Assembly (NCBI RefSeq): GCF_000719115.1
Contig: NZ_JOEA01000026.1
Coordinates: 1-64,000, forward strand
Direction: 5' to 3'
From: Lentzea albidocapillata
Lineage (GTDB): Bacteria > Actinomycetota > Actinomycetes > Mycobacteriales > Pseudonocardiaceae
DNA length: 64,000 nucleotides
Shown: positions 47,990 to 58,657 of the stretch, in pieces
Layout: every line of letters begins with the position of its first letter
Position numbering within the stretch: position 1 is the stretch's first letter
The notes under the pieces: generated by a model
What the model was told of the DNA's origin: nothing
Databases searched by the model: none
The model's input: the letters and a program-made list of their open reading frames with translations, nothing else
Program-made: the position numbers and the translations under genes

Positions 47990-49369
47990 TCAGGTTCCGA
48001 ACTTCACCCAGTTCAAACTGACGTAGGGCGCGGGCTGGCCGCTCGTGAACGTCACGTACACGTCGTGCGTGCCCGAGATGTTCGAGATGTTCGCGGGGAT
48101 GGTTCTCCACGCGTCCCAGCCACCCGTGTTGCCCACCGCGAACGATCCGACCGGCGTGGCCGTGCGCGACCCGAGCCGCACCTCGATCAGCCCGCTCACG
48201 CCGCCTCCGGCTCCGGAGGCCACGCGGGCGTAGAACTGCCGGGCGGGTCCGGTGCCGAAGTTGACGCCGGAGAACTTCACGAAGCCGCCGTTCGCTATCT
48301 GGTGTACGCCCGAACCGCCATCACCGGGCGCCACCGAACCGCCGGACCGCTCGGAAGCGTTCTCCGCCTGCAGTTCGCTGTACGCGGAACCCCCACCGCC
48401 GGGGTTCGACGTCGTGGTCGTAGTGGTGGTGGTCGGGGTGGTGCCGCCAGCCGAGTAGACGGCCACGTAGTCCACGACCATCGAGTGCCCGGACTGGGTA
48501 GCCGCGACAGGGGTCGGCTGGTTGTTGTTCAGCGCGTTCGGGAACGCGCCGCCCATCGCCAGGTTGAGCAGGATGAAGTGGCCCGCATGCGACGTCATCG
48601 CGTTCCAGACGTTGACGCCGACACGAGCCTGCGTCACCTGGTGGTAGGCCTGGCCGTCGACGAACCACGTGAACGTCTTCGCGGCGTCGTCCCACTCGAA
48701 GCGGTAGGTGTGGAAGGCGGACTGGCAGGACGCGCCGGGGCACGTCCGCGAGTTGCCGATGCCGGTGAACTCGCCGCAGGCACCGCCGGGAGCGACGTCG
48801 CAGTGCAGCACACCCCAGACGGAGTTGATGCCGTTGACGTTCTCCATGATGTCGAACTCGCCGATGCCCGGCCAGTTCCAGTAGTTGCCGCGGTACGGCG
48901 CGCCGAGGGTCCAGAACGCGGGCCAGTAGCCCAGGGCGGCCTGGCCCGTGACGTTCGGCATCTGGATGCGGCCCTCGATGGCGAGCTTGCCGCCGGCCGC
49001 CGGCTTGAAGTTCGAGCGCTGGGTCTCGATGCGCGCCGACGTCCAGTTGCCTCCGCCGTCCTTCAGGGCGGTGATGCGCAGGTTGCCGTTGCCGTCGAGC
49101 TTGAGGTTGTTCGTGCTGTTCGTGTAGTTCTGGATCTCGCCGGTGCCCCAGTTGGCAGGTCCGCCGGGGTAACCGTGGCCGGTGTCGATGATCCAGTTGG
49201 CGCTCGACGGCAGCGATCCGTTCGAACCGTTGAAGTCGTCACCCCACACCTGCGTCCATCCCGGGGCAGGGGGTGGGATAGCAGCGTTGGCGGACATGGC
49301 GACGATCGCCAGGGGTACCGCGGCAATAAGAGCTGTCGTGGCCGCGAAGATGCGGCGGCGTTGCCTCAT
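47990..49369 (-). CDS. Secreted GH16 endo-1,3-beta-glucanase with CBM6
   Basis: 459 aa. Signal peptide 1-29 (SANA before AIPPP). The catalytic GH16 domain (30-315) has E171-F-D173-I-M-E176 as nucleophile and acid/base, with WPAFWTLG before it and a FEWDD strand. This is the laminarinase/lichenase group, which cleaves beta-1,3-glucans of fungi and algae. A Thr-rich linker (about 318-330, TTTTTTTTSNPGGGGS) leads to a CBM6-like module (330-459, YSELQAENAS.. WDAWRTIPANI.. SLNWVKFG). ATG start at 49369. A perfect TGAGAGCGCTCTCA palindrome just upstream suggests LacI-type catabolic control. Confidence 0.93.
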   Translation of the reverse strand: MRQRRRIFAATTALIAAVPLAIVAMSANAAIPPPAPGWTQVWGDDFNGSNGSLPSSANWIIDTGHGYPGGPANWGTGEIQNYTNSTNNLKLDGNGNLRITALKDGGGNWTSARIETQRSNFKPAAGGKLAIEGRIQMPNVTGQAALGYWPAFWTLGAPYRGNYWNWPGIGEFDIMENVNGINSVWGVLHCDVAPGGACGEFTGIGNSRTCPGASCQSAFHTYRFEWDDAAKTFTWFVDGQAYHQVTQARVGVNVWNAMTSHAGHFILLNLAMGGAFPNALNNNQPTPVAATQSGHSMVVDYVAVYSAGGTTPTTTTTTTTSNPGGGGSAYSELQAENASERSGGSVAPGDGGSGVHQIANGGFVKFSGVNFGTGPARQFYARVASGAGGGVSGLIEVRLGSRTATPVGSFAVGNTGGWDAWRTIPANISNISGTHDVYVTFTSGQPAPYVSLNWVKFGT

Positions 49370-49407
49370 GCGCGAGTGACCTCCTTGTCACGGGTGCAGT
49401 CCATTTA

Positions 49408-49421
49408 TGAGAGCGCTCTCA
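49408..49421. promoter_or_regulatory. LacI/CebR-type palindrome before the glucanase gene
   Basis: TGAGAGCGCTCTCA is a perfect 14-bp palindrome centred 45 bp upstream of the GH16 start. It resembles the CebR/BglR family box (TGGGAGCGCTCCCA) of actinobacterial sugar regulators, with two positions changed symmetrically. This suggests a beta-glucan-derived oligosaccharide induces the gene. Confidence 0.65.
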
Positions 49422-49481
49422 CGGTGTAAGAGCAATCGCCCGTTCGGACCAACGATCCGGGACGAACCGTCTCGTTCGGAC

Positions 49482-51125
49482 TTATTTCGCGTCGGCGTAG
49501 CAGGTCACGGGCACCGCGTTCATCGGGAAGCGCACCGATGTCTCACCGAACAGCAGCCGGGTCGCCTCGCGCCCGGCTGCGGCGATCGCCTCGACCACGG
49601 CGTCGGCATCGGCGCGCGGGCAGTGCACCAGCACCTCGTCGTGCTGGAAGAACACCAGGTGCGCGTCGGCGGGAAGTCTGGTGCGCAGCACGCCCAGCAA
49701 CGCCGCCGTCCAGTCCGCCGCGCTGCCCTGCACCACGAAGTTCCGGGTGAACCGCCCCCAGTTGCGTGCCGCCTGCCGCGACGAGCTCGACGACTCCCCG
49801 GACTCGTCGGCGCCTCCGGTCAGCTCCTGCCACGCCGCGGACGGCGTCGGCGACGTGCGGCCCAGCCGCGTGCGCACCATCCGGCCCTGCTCGCCGGCCC
49901 TGGCGGCGTCCTCCACGTACCCGACCGCGACCGGGAACCTCTTGCGCAGCACGGCGAGCAGCGGCCCGGCCTCACCGGAGGTGCCGCCGTACATCGCCGA
50001 CAACATCGCGATCTTCGCCCGCGGCCGCTCGCCCTTGAACGAGTCCTCCGCCAGTGCGGCATAGAGGTCGTCGTCACCGCAGACCTCGGTCAGCCGCGGA
50101 TCCCCTGACAGGGCAGCGAGAATCCGCGGTTCGAGCTGCGACGCGTCCGCAGCGACGAGGCACCAGCCGTCGTCGGCGATCACCGCCTGCCGCATCAGCC
50201 GCGGGATCTGCAACGCGGCTCCGCCTCGCGACGCCCAGCGTCCGGTGACGACGCCACCCACGACGTAGTCCGGCCGGAACCGCCCGTCCTCGACCCACGT
50301 GTCGAGCCACGACCAGCCGTGCGCCACCCACAGCCGGGCGCGCTCTTTGTAGTCCAGCAACGGTTTCACCGCGGGGTGGTCGACCTTCTTCAACACCCAC
50401 CGCCGCGCGGACGGCACCTCGATGCCGGCGCGCGCGAACGCCTTGACGATGCTGGCCGGTGCGTCCGGGTTCATCTCCCGGCCGCCGAACGCCTCCTGGA
50501 TCTGATCTGCCAGGTCCTGCAACAACTTCGGCCGCCGGCCGGATGCCGGACGAGGCCCGAGGACCTCCTCCAGCAACCTGTTGTGCACGTCCTCCCGCCA
50601 CGGCAACCCGTGGTGCGTCATCTCCGCGGCCACCAGCGCCGACGCCGACTCCGCCGCGATCAGCAGCCCCAGCGCCGGGTTCCGTTGCTGTGAGCGGAAA
50701 ACCAGCGACAAAGCAGCCAACGGGTCGGTGTCGCCCGGCAGCACCACCGGCTCCGGCCCGAACAACGTCAGCGCGTCGTCCTTCTTGGCCGGCCCGGCGT
50801 CGGCCGGAGCGGGCAGCCCGAGCACCCGCGCCAACGCCCCCGCGAGCTCCTTCGGCTCACGGTGCCGGCCCTCCGCGCCGAGCAGCAACGCCTCGGTCAG
50901 GTGCAGGTCCCAGCACCGGTCGACGCGCACCCCGGCGGCGAGCAGCACCGGGTAGACCTCGGACGTGTCCGCCCAGACCCAGCGCGGTCTGTGGGCGCGC
51001 TCCAGCGACGCGACGGCGGCGGCCGGCGACGAAGCCGTCATCGCGGGACCTGCCGGAGTCCCGTCGTCGAGCAGCTTCTGCCACCGGCCGGCGCCGTCAG
51101 CGTCGATGACGAGGGCGACCAGCAC
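49482..51125 (-). CDS. Bifunctional 3'-5' exonuclease / DNA polymerase I-like protein (PolA family, stand-alone)
   Basis: 547 aa from GTG 51125 (a TTG 30 bp upstream is possible but unsupported). The C-terminal 350 residues are a family A polymerase: motif A VAADASQLEPRILAALS (about 325-341), motif B-like RAKIAMLSAMYGGTSGEAG (about 367-385) and motif C FFQHDEVLVHCP (about 492-503) with the catalytic Asp. The N-terminal 180 residues hold a reduced exonuclease-like domain; the DEDD residues are not clear to me. No 5' nuclease domain is present. It differs from the normal 900-aa PolA. Role unknown, perhaps DNA repair. Confidence 0.88.
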   Translation of the reverse strand: MLVALVIDADGAGRWQKLLDDGTPAGPAMTASSPAAAVASLERAHRPRWVWADTSEVYPVLLAAGVRVDRCWDLHLTEALLLGAEGRHREPKELAGALARVLGLPAPADAGPAKKDDALTLFGPEPVVLPGDTDPLAALSLVFRSQQRNPALGLLIAAESASALVAAEMTHHGLPWREDVHNRLLEEVLGPRPASGRRPKLLQDLADQIQEAFGGREMNPDAPASIVKAFARAGIEVPSARRWVLKKVDHPAVKPLLDYKERARLWVAHGWSWLDTWVEDGRFRPDYVVGGVVTGRWASRGGAALQIPRLMRQAVIADDGWCLVAADASQLEPRILAALSGDPRLTEVCGDDDLYAALAEDSFKGERPRAKIAMLSAMYGGTSGEAGPLLAVLRKRFPVAVGYVEDAARAGEQGRMVRTRLGRTSPTPSAAWQELTGGADESGESSSSSRQAARNWGRFTRNFVVQGSAADWTAALLGVLRTRLPADAHLVFFQHDEVLVHCPRADADAVVEAIAAAGREATRLLFGETSVRFPMNAVPVTCYADAK

Positions 51126-51303
51126 ATCCCGGATTGTGCCGGGGAGGTCTGACAATTTCAGTCCAGAGTGAAACTGGTGCCATCGCAGGTAGCTGTTGGA
51201 CCTTCTCCAAGCCAGTAGACATTGGGGTGAAGGAAAAACGGGAAAAGGCCACGATGGTGTGGTCTTGCTACCCCTGGGCTGACCAGCGACCGACTATGAA
51301 ACG

Positions 51304-53718
51304 GTGGACCGAGCACTCAGCGTTGCCGCATTGCTGGATCCCACCCAGCAGGTGGTCCCCTTTCACGGCAGAGAATCCGAGCTGCACACACTCACGCTCT
51401 GGCGCGACAGCCCCGCGCCACAGGCGTCCCTGCTGCTGCACGCCCAGGCGGGCGCGGGCAAGAGCAGGCTGCTCCAGCAGTTCCAGGAGGAGTGCTGGGA
51501 CGATGCCGCGCACGGCAGGCTGCTGGTGATCGACGACGCCGACCGGCTCCGCTGGCAGGACGTCTTCCTGCTGCTGCAGGACACGCTGCGGCACGGGCCG
51601 GCGCGCACGCGGGTGCTGCTGGCGGCGAGGACCACGGGCTGGTGGTGGTCGTCCACCCGCCAGCGGATCGCGGACTTCGACCACGAGGTCATGGCCGTCG
51701 AACTCGCCGCGACGCTCGAAGACCGCGAGGAGTCGTTCACGCTCGCCTGCCAGCACTTCGCCAAGCAGCTCGACGTCACGGCCCCGGACGAGCCGCCGCC
51801 GAACATCGCCCAGGAGACGGTCCTCGACCTGCACATGGCCGCGCTGACCGTGGTGCACGGCGATCCGTGCGACGTGAACCGCACCCAGCTCGTCCGGCAG
51901 CTTCTCAAGCGCGACGCCGGCCGCAAGACCGGCCGCATCGCCGAGGACTACCTGGCGGTCGCCACCCCCGACACCCCGGACCCGGACCTGCTGGCGCGCG
52001 CCGCGCACAGATGGCCGGCGCTGAGTCCCAGGCTCGACGAGCTCGTCACGGGGAACCCGAAGATCGTGCGCGACATGGCCCGCGACAGCCTCCGCATCGC
52101 CGCGGAGATCGGGTCCACCGCCACCGTGGAGACCATCGCCCGGCAGGTCTTCCGCGACGAGCGGTTCGCCACCGACGCGATCCCGTCGATCCTCACCCGC
52201 CGCCTGCTCGAGCGCGCCGACGACCTCCTCGAACGCGCCGAGATGTACGGGATGCTGAGCGCCCGCACGATGTTGTGCGGCCTGCGCCAGGAGTCCGTCG
52301 AGGCCTCCCAGGCCGAGGTCGGGTGCTACCGCGAGCTCGCGGCACGGGACCGGGAGAACCGGCCGCTGCTCGCGGACGCGCTGGGCGACCTGGGACTCAG
52401 GCTGATCAACGCCCAGCGCAACGACGAGGTGCTCGCCGTCTCCGAGGAGGCGATCGACCTCTGGCGCGAGATCGCGGAGGACGACCCGGAGACCATTCCG
52501 CACCTCGCGGCGGCCCTGGAGCAGATCAGCTACCGCTATCAGGCCCTCGGCCTCGACGAGGACGCGATGACCGCCATCAGCCGCGCCACCCTGCTCTTCC
52601 AGGAGCTCGCGAAGAACCACCCGGCGCTCTTCCGCGCCGACTTCGCCAGGGTCGCCGCCGTGATGGCCCGCCGCTTCCACGTCGAGGGCAACAGGCAGCA
52701 CGCGGCCGACTCGATGCAGCTCTCCATCGCGAACTGGAGGGTGGTCGCGCAGGAGGACCCGCGCTTCGAACCCGAGCTCGCCCGCAACCTCGTCACGGCC
52801 GGTGCCATGTTCGTCGACCTGGACAGGGCCGAGGCCGCGAACGAGACGTTGAAGGAGGCAGTGGACCTGTTCCGCCGTCTCGCCCTCGCCCACCCCGATA
52901 CGTTCCGCACCGAACTCGCCGACGCGCTGACGCGGCGCAGCCAGGCGTTGCTGGAGCTGGCCGGCGACATCGACGCCGCGCTCACCGCACGGGAAGCGGT
53001 CATGCTCTGGCGCGAGACGGGGGACCGCAAGGGCCTGGGCGCCGCCCTGCTCAACGTCGCCAAGGTCGTGGGTGACGTCGGCGCGGCCGAGGAGGCCGTC
53101 GAGGTGTACCGGGAACTGGTTGCCGAGGACCTCGTCCGGAACCAGGCGGACCTCGTGATCGCCCTTGCGACGCTGGTCGAGCAGCAGCTCCTGCTCGGCC
53201 AGGACGGTCAGGCGATGATCACGGCCGACGAGTGCCTCGACGCCTGCCACCGCCTGCCGTCACAGCTCATCGAGTTCTTCGGCGCGAAACTCGCGCCACC
53301 GCTGCAGAACACGGCCCGCGCACTGTCCGAATCGGACCACCACGTCCGCGCGGTGGGGATGTCCGAGTTCACGGTCGAGATCTGCCGGGCGCTGCGAGCG
53401 AGGACGGCGCCCACCGTCTACCTCTCGGCCCTGCAGCGGCACGTGTGCAGACTCCGTGCCGCGGAACGGAAGGAAGAGGCACGCAACACCGCGCACATCG
53501 CGGTCGTGCTGTGGCACATGGCCGGCCTCGACCTCGACGTGCACGCCGACTACGCCGATGCGCTGACGATCTACGGCCGGCTCTGCGCCGAGACGAGGTA
53601 CGGGACGGAGAAAGCACTCCGGCTCACCCGCCGCGCGGTCGAGATCCTCCGCGGGGCAGGCGAGCCGGTGAAGTTGCAGTTCGCCCTCGAAACAGTCGAG
53701 GAGCTCAGCTCTTGGTGA
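51304..53718 (+). CDS. STAND-like P-loop NTPase with TPR repeats
   Basis: 804 aa, GTG start at 51304. An N-terminal P-loop domain (1-260) has Walker A AQAGAGKSRL (47-56) and Walker B RLLVIDDADRL (72-82), typical of AAA-like/STAND ATPases. The remainder (about 280-800) is one long array of TPR repeats, for example REIAEDDPETIPHLAAALEQISYRYQALGLDEDAM, repeated with about 50-residue periods. No DNA-binding domain is present, unlike LAL or SARP regulators. Such proteins may be signalling or defence switches. Sensor and effector are unknown, and nothing adjacent explains the role. Overlaps the proline dehydrogenase gene by 14 bp, tail to tail. Confidence 0.8.
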   Translation: MDRALSVAALLDPTQQVVPFHGRESELHTLTLWRDSPAPQASLLLHAQAGAGKSRLLQQFQEECWDDAAHGRLLVIDDADRLRWQDVFLLLQDTLRHGPARTRVLLAARTTGWWWSSTRQRIADFDHEVMAVELAATLEDREESFTLACQHFAKQLDVTAPDEPPPNIAQETVLDLHMAALTVVHGDPCDVNRTQLVRQLLKRDAGRKTGRIAEDYLAVATPDTPDPDLLARAAHRWPALSPRLDELVTGNPKIVRDMARDSLRIAAEIGSTATVETIARQVFRDERFATDAIPSILTRRLLERADDLLERAEMYGMLSARTMLCGLRQESVEASQAEVGCYRELAARDRENRPLLADALGDLGLRLINAQRNDEVLAVSEEAIDLWREIAEDDPETIPHLAAALEQISYRYQALGLDEDAMTAISRATLLFQELAKNHPALFRADFARVAAVMARRFHVEGNRQHAADSMQLSIANWRVVAQEDPRFEPELARNLVTAGAMFVDLDRAEAANETLKEAVDLFRRLALAHPDTFRTELADALTRRSQALLELAGDIDAALTAREAVMLWRETGDRKGLGAALLNVAKVVGDVGAAEEAVEVYRELVAEDLVRNQADLVIALATLVEQQLLLGQDGQAMITADECLDACHRLPSQLIEFFGAKLAPPLQNTARALSESDHHVRAVGMSEFTVEICRALRARTAPTVYLSALQRHVCRLRAAERKEEARNTAHIAVVLWHMAGLDLDVHADYADALTIYGRLCAETRYGTEKALRLTRRAVEILRGAGEPVKLQFALETVEELSSW

Positions 53719-54628
53719 GCAGCGACCTCGCGAAGAACGCCACGTTGGCCGGACGCTCCGCGAGACGGCGCATGAAGTAGCCGTACCACTCGTCGCCGTA
53801 CGGCAGGTACACGCGCATGCGGTTGCCCTCGGCGGCGATGCGGCGCTGCTCCTCGGGCCGGATGCCGTACAGCATCTGGAACTCGTAGGTGTCCTTCGAG
53901 CGCGCGGACGCCAGGTCGGCGGCGATCGCGATCAGGCGCGGGTCGTGCGAGGCCACCATCGGGTAGCCGTCGCCCTCCATGAGGATCTTCAGGCACCGCA
54001 CGTACGACAGGTCGACGTCGTGCTTGTCCTGGTACGCAACGGAAGCAGGCTCCTGGTACGCACCCTTGCACAGGCGTACGCGCGAACCGGCGTACGCCAG
54101 GTCGCGGCAGTCCTGCTCGGTGCGCTTCAGGTAAGCCTGCAGCACCGCGCCGACCCACGGGAAGTCGATCCGCAGCTCACGCAGGATGCCCAGCGTGGAG
54201 TCCGTGGTGGTGTGGTCTTCCATGTCCAGCGTCACGGTCGTGCCGACGACGGCGGCAGCCGTGCAGATGCGCCGCGCGTTCTCCAGTGCGATCTTCTCGC
54301 CGTCGATCGCCAGCGACTGGCCGACGGCCGACAGCTTGACCGACACCTCGGCGCCCCGCGTGAGTCCCTGCGACTCCAGCTTCGACAGCAGCGTCAGGTA
54401 CGCCTCGACGGTGGCGTTGGCCTGCGACTCCTCGAAGGTGTCCTCACCGAGGTGGTCGAGCGTGACCAGACGACCGTCGCCGAGCACCTCGGCGGTCGCG
54501 CGGATCGCGGAGGAGACGTCGGCACCGGCGACGAACCGCTCGACGACGGGCCGGGTCAGCGGCGTCGACTCGACGAGCTTGCGGGCACCCGCGCTGCGGG
54601 ACGCCAGAAGAAGGCTGGAGCGCAACAT
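53705..54628 (-). CDS. Proline dehydrogenase (PRODH domain)
   Basis: 307 aa, short monofunctional form that oxidises proline to P5C with FAD, at the membrane, electrons to quinones. Visible parts are LVTLDHLGEDTFEESQANATVEAYLTLL (54-81), VTLDMEDHTTTDSTLGILREL (about 133-153), RLCKGAYQEPASVAYQDK (about 183-200) and VYLPYGDEWYGYFMRRLAERPANVAFF, with the conserved RRLAER motif that binds the carboxylate of proline. It is downstream of pruA (same strand, 87 bp gap with a hairpin), so the pair makes glutamate from proline. ATG start at 54628. Confidence 0.93.
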   Translation of the reverse strand: MLRSSLLLASRSAGARKLVESTPLTRPVVERFVAGADVSSAIRATAEVLGDGRLVTLDHLGEDTFEESQANATVEAYLTLLSKLESQGLTRGAEVSVKLSAVGQSLAIDGEKIALENARRICTAAAVVGTTVTLDMEDHTTTDSTLGILRELRIDFPWVGAVLQAYLKRTEQDCRDLAYAGSRVRLCKGAYQEPASVAYQDKHDVDLSYVRCLKILMEGDGYPMVASHDPRLIAIAADLASARSKDTYEFQMLYGIRPEEQRRIAAEGNRMRVYLPYGDEWYGYFMRRLAERPANVAFFARSLLTKS

Positions 54629-54653
54629 GGTTCACGTCCTCAGGGTGTGAAAG

Positions 54654-54700
54654 GTGAGGGGAACGTCCAAGCGCTTGTGGCGCAAGGACGTTCCCCTCAC
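54654..54700 (-). terminator. Intercistronic hairpin between pruA and the proline dehydrogenase gene
   Basis: GTGAGGGGAACGTCC (54654-54668) and GGACGTTCCCCTCAC (54686-54700) form a perfect 15-bp stem with a 17-base loop. It lies between two genes of the same pathway and orientation, so it may be a partial terminator or an mRNA stability element. The loop contains CAAGCGCTTG, shared with the pruA promoter region. Confidence 0.6.
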
Positions 54701-54715
54701 TCAGGAGGGCCGGAT

Positions 54716-56341
<1,626 letters not shown>

Positions 56342-56404
56342 TCGCAACTCCTCCTGCGCAGCAGCAACCCAAATCATGGGCGCCGTGCGTCTCGTGCCGC
56401 CGAC

Positions 56405-56434
56405 CTTTTATGGCAGCGCTTGTTCGGTACGCAA
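56405..56434 (-). promoter_or_regulatory. Candidate pruA promoter and operator
   Basis: On the reverse strand TTGCGT (complement of 56429-56434) and TAAAAG (complement of 56405-56410) are spaced by 18 bp, a good promoter for pruA. The spacer contains AGCGCTTGT (56415-56423), also found inside the hairpin loop at 54670-54678. A possible binding site of the adjacent regulator. Confidence 0.45.
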
Positions 56435-56508
56435 ACCGTAAGTCCGGGCAGGTCACTGCCCGTTGTGCGACAGGCCAAGATTCACCGTCTCGGATGTACG
56501 ATCGAACA

Positions 56509-58020
56509 GTGTCGAGCCTCCGCCACATTCTCATCGCGCTGGGCGATCCGCTCGTCGAACTGCAGGTCGCCCCCAACGGCCTGGAGGTGGACGTGCGCGA
56601 TGTCGTGATCATGGATCCGGACGATCCGCCAGACGTGGCCCAAGGCGACCTGGCCCTGCTGATCGGTGCGCGCGGCCGGGCCGCATTGCCGCTGATCAGG
56701 GCCGCAGGGCGGGCGAAGGTCGCGGCCGTCGCGGTCAAGGAGTCGTCGCAGACGCTCGAACAAGCGGCCAGAGACGCGGGCGTGGCGTTGCTCGAAGTCC
56801 GCCCGGAGGTCCGCTGGGGTCACCTGGAGTCGCTCGCCAAGGGCGTTCTCACGACCACGACCGACGACGGCGAGGTCCTCGGCGACCTGTTCGCGCTTGC
56901 GCAAACGATTGCCACCCTGACCGGCGGCATCGTCAGCATCGAGGACACCGCGAGCCGCGTGCTCGCCTACTCCCGCTCGTCCGACGAGGTCGACGAGCTG
57001 CGCAGGCTGTCGATCCTGGGCCGCCAGGGCCCCGAGCCGTACCTGAAGATGCTCCGCGAGTGGGGCGTTTACAACCTGCTCCGGTCGTCCGAAGAGGTCG
57101 TCCGCATCGACGAACGCCCGGAACTCGGCATCCGAAGGCGCATCGCCGTGGGCATCCACGCCGGCCGCCAGCCACTCGGCGCGATCTGGGTGCAGGAGGG
57201 CGACCAGCCGCTGACCGAGCAGGCCGAACGAGCCCTGCTCGGTGCCGCCCGCGTCACGGCCCCGCACCTGATCCAGCAGCGCAACCAGCCGACGTCGAGG
57301 TTCCGCGAGAACCTCCTCGCCGCCCTGCTCACCGGCCGCATGGACGCCGCCACCGTCGCCGGCCAGATCGGCGCCGACCCGAAGAAACCCGCCGCCGTCG
57401 TGGTGTTCGCGGTCCGCAGCGCCGAGGGCGACCGCAGCGAACACGAACTCCGCCGCGCCGAGATGACCGGCCTGATCTCCGTGCACGCGGCGGCGTACCG
57501 GCGCAGCGCGCTGGTCAGCGAGTCCGGCGGCCGCACCTACGTGCTGTTGCCGGACCTCGCCCCGAACGCCCAGCTCCTGAGCCTGACCAGGGAGATCGTC
57601 ACCACCGCACGCCGCCACCTGCACACGGCGGTCCAGGCGGCGGTCGGTTCGACGGTGTCCACACTGGACGACGCGCAGGTCTCCCGCCAGGAGGCCGAAC
57701 GCGTGCTGGACGCGATGGCCCGCGACCTCGACGCCGAGGTGGCGACACTCGCCGACGTCCGCTCCCAGGTCCTGGTGAGCGAGATCCTGGCTCTGCTCCA
57801 GGACAACCCACGCATCAGGGACCCGAGGATCGACGCACTGGACGCGGAGCTCGCGAAGTCGTTGCTGGCCTACCTCGACGCGCTGGGTGACGTGCGCGCC
57901 GCGGCGGACCGGCTGCACGTCCACCCGAACACGTTGAGGTACCGGCTCAAGCGGATCGACCTCGATCTGGACGACCCGCTCGTCCGGCTCGTCGCCCAGC
58001 TTCAGCTCAGGATGCGGTAG
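56509..58020 (+). CDS. PucR-family regulator, likely PutR-type proline catabolism activator
   Basis: 503 aa from GTG 56509; an ATG 15 bp upstream (56494) is possible. PucR N-terminal domain (1-120, LRHILIALGDPLVELQVAPNGLEVDVRDVVIMD), a GGDEF/CdaR-like middle part (about 130-400), and the C-terminal PucR HTH at about 450-490: LAYLDALGDVRAAADRLHVHPNTLRYRLKRID. Homologues beside pruA and proline dehydrogenase activate these genes when proline is present. It is divergent from pruA with 167 bp between. Its 3' end overlaps the YidC-like gene by 19 bp. Confidence 0.9.
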   Translation: MSSLRHILIALGDPLVELQVAPNGLEVDVRDVVIMDPDDPPDVAQGDLALLIGARGRAALPLIRAAGRAKVAAVAVKESSQTLEQAARDAGVALLEVRPEVRWGHLESLAKGVLTTTTDDGEVLGDLFALAQTIATLTGGIVSIEDTASRVLAYSRSSDEVDELRRLSILGRQGPEPYLKMLREWGVYNLLRSSEEVVRIDERPELGIRRRIAVGIHAGRQPLGAIWVQEGDQPLTEQAERALLGAARVTAPHLIQQRNQPTSRFRENLLAALLTGRMDAATVAGQIGADPKKPAAVVVFAVRSAEGDRSEHELRRAEMTGLISVHAAAYRRSALVSESGGRTYVLLPDLAPNAQLLSLTREIVTTARRHLHTAVQAAVGSTVSTLDDAQVSRQEAERVLDAMARDLDAEVATLADVRSQVLVSEILALLQDNPRIRDPRIDALDAELAKSLLAYLDALGDVRAAADRLHVHPNTLRYRLKRIDLDLDDPLVRLVAQLQLRMR

Positions 58021-58619
58021 AGCAGCGCCCGTTCCGCGATCGTCCATGTCGTCGTGGTGAGCAGGTACAACCCGGCGGCCAAAGGCAGGTACGCGGCCAC
58101 CAGGATCGTCCCGAACGGCAGCACCTTGACCAGCCCGGTCATGAACCCCGGGGTGGGCGTGGTGGTCATCCGCGACTGCTGCCACTTCACGGTCACATAG
58201 GCGACCACGGCCAGCAGCCCGAACAGCACGAAGAACACCCACGCGAAGCCGGTCGTGAAGTGCGTGCCGAGCGAGATGCCGAACAACGTGCCGTCCAGCA
58301 ACGGGTTCGGCGTCGTGACCACCTGATAGATGACCATGAAGAACGGGATCGTCGCGAGCATCGGCAGCATGCCCGCGAACATCGACACGCCATTGCGCTT
58401 GTAGACCTTCTGCGACTCCTCGGAGAACCGCATCAGGTCCTTGCCGTACTTCTTCTGCAGCTTCTGGATCTCGGGTGCGAGCTTGGCCTTGGCCTTCTCC
58501 CCGCGCACGGCCGCGCGGTAGAAGGGGTGCAGCGCGAGCCGCACGACGACAGTGAACAGGACGATGGCGAGCGCGGGCATGCCGAAGCTCGCCAGGGCAG
58601 CGCCCAGGTCAGCGAACAA
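58002..58619 (-). CDS. yidC: YidC/Oxa1/Alb3-type membrane protein insertase
   Basis: 205 aa, start TTG at 58619 behind GGAG. The insertase core has five membrane segments: MPALAIVLFTVVVRLALHPFYRAAVRGEKAKAKLAPEIQKLQKKYG (conserved Arg in the first helix, then the coiled-coil), MFAGMLPMLATIPFFMVIY, FAWVFFVLFGLLAVVAYVT and LPFGTILVAAYLPLAAGLYLLTTTTW. It is short compared with YidC of the rnpA-yidC-jag locus (over 300 aa in actinobacteria), so it is a paralogue, paired here with a DUF6412 gene. Substrate proteins unknown. Confidence 0.88.
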   Translation of the reverse strand: MFADLGAALASFGMPALAIVLFTVVVRLALHPFYRAAVRGEKAKAKLAPEIQKLQKKYGKDLMRFSEESQKVYKRNGVSMFAGMLPMLATIPFFMVIYQVVTTPNPLLDGTLFGISLGTHFTTGFAWVFFVLFGLLAVVAYVTVKWQQSRMTTTPTPGFMTGLVKVLPFGTILVAAYLPLAAGLYLLTTTTWTIAERALLYRILS

Positions 58620-58657
58620 GGGTGGATTCTCCGTATCGAGTTAGGGGCCAGGACGTG

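Noticed and set aside
51134..51303. Short forward frame before the STAND gene as a leader peptide
   Set aside because: It runs on into the STAND gene in another frame, and a usable start and conserved features are lacking.
56482..58242. 586-codon frame on the reverse strand
   Set aside because: Antisense to the PucR-type regulator gene; composition artefact.
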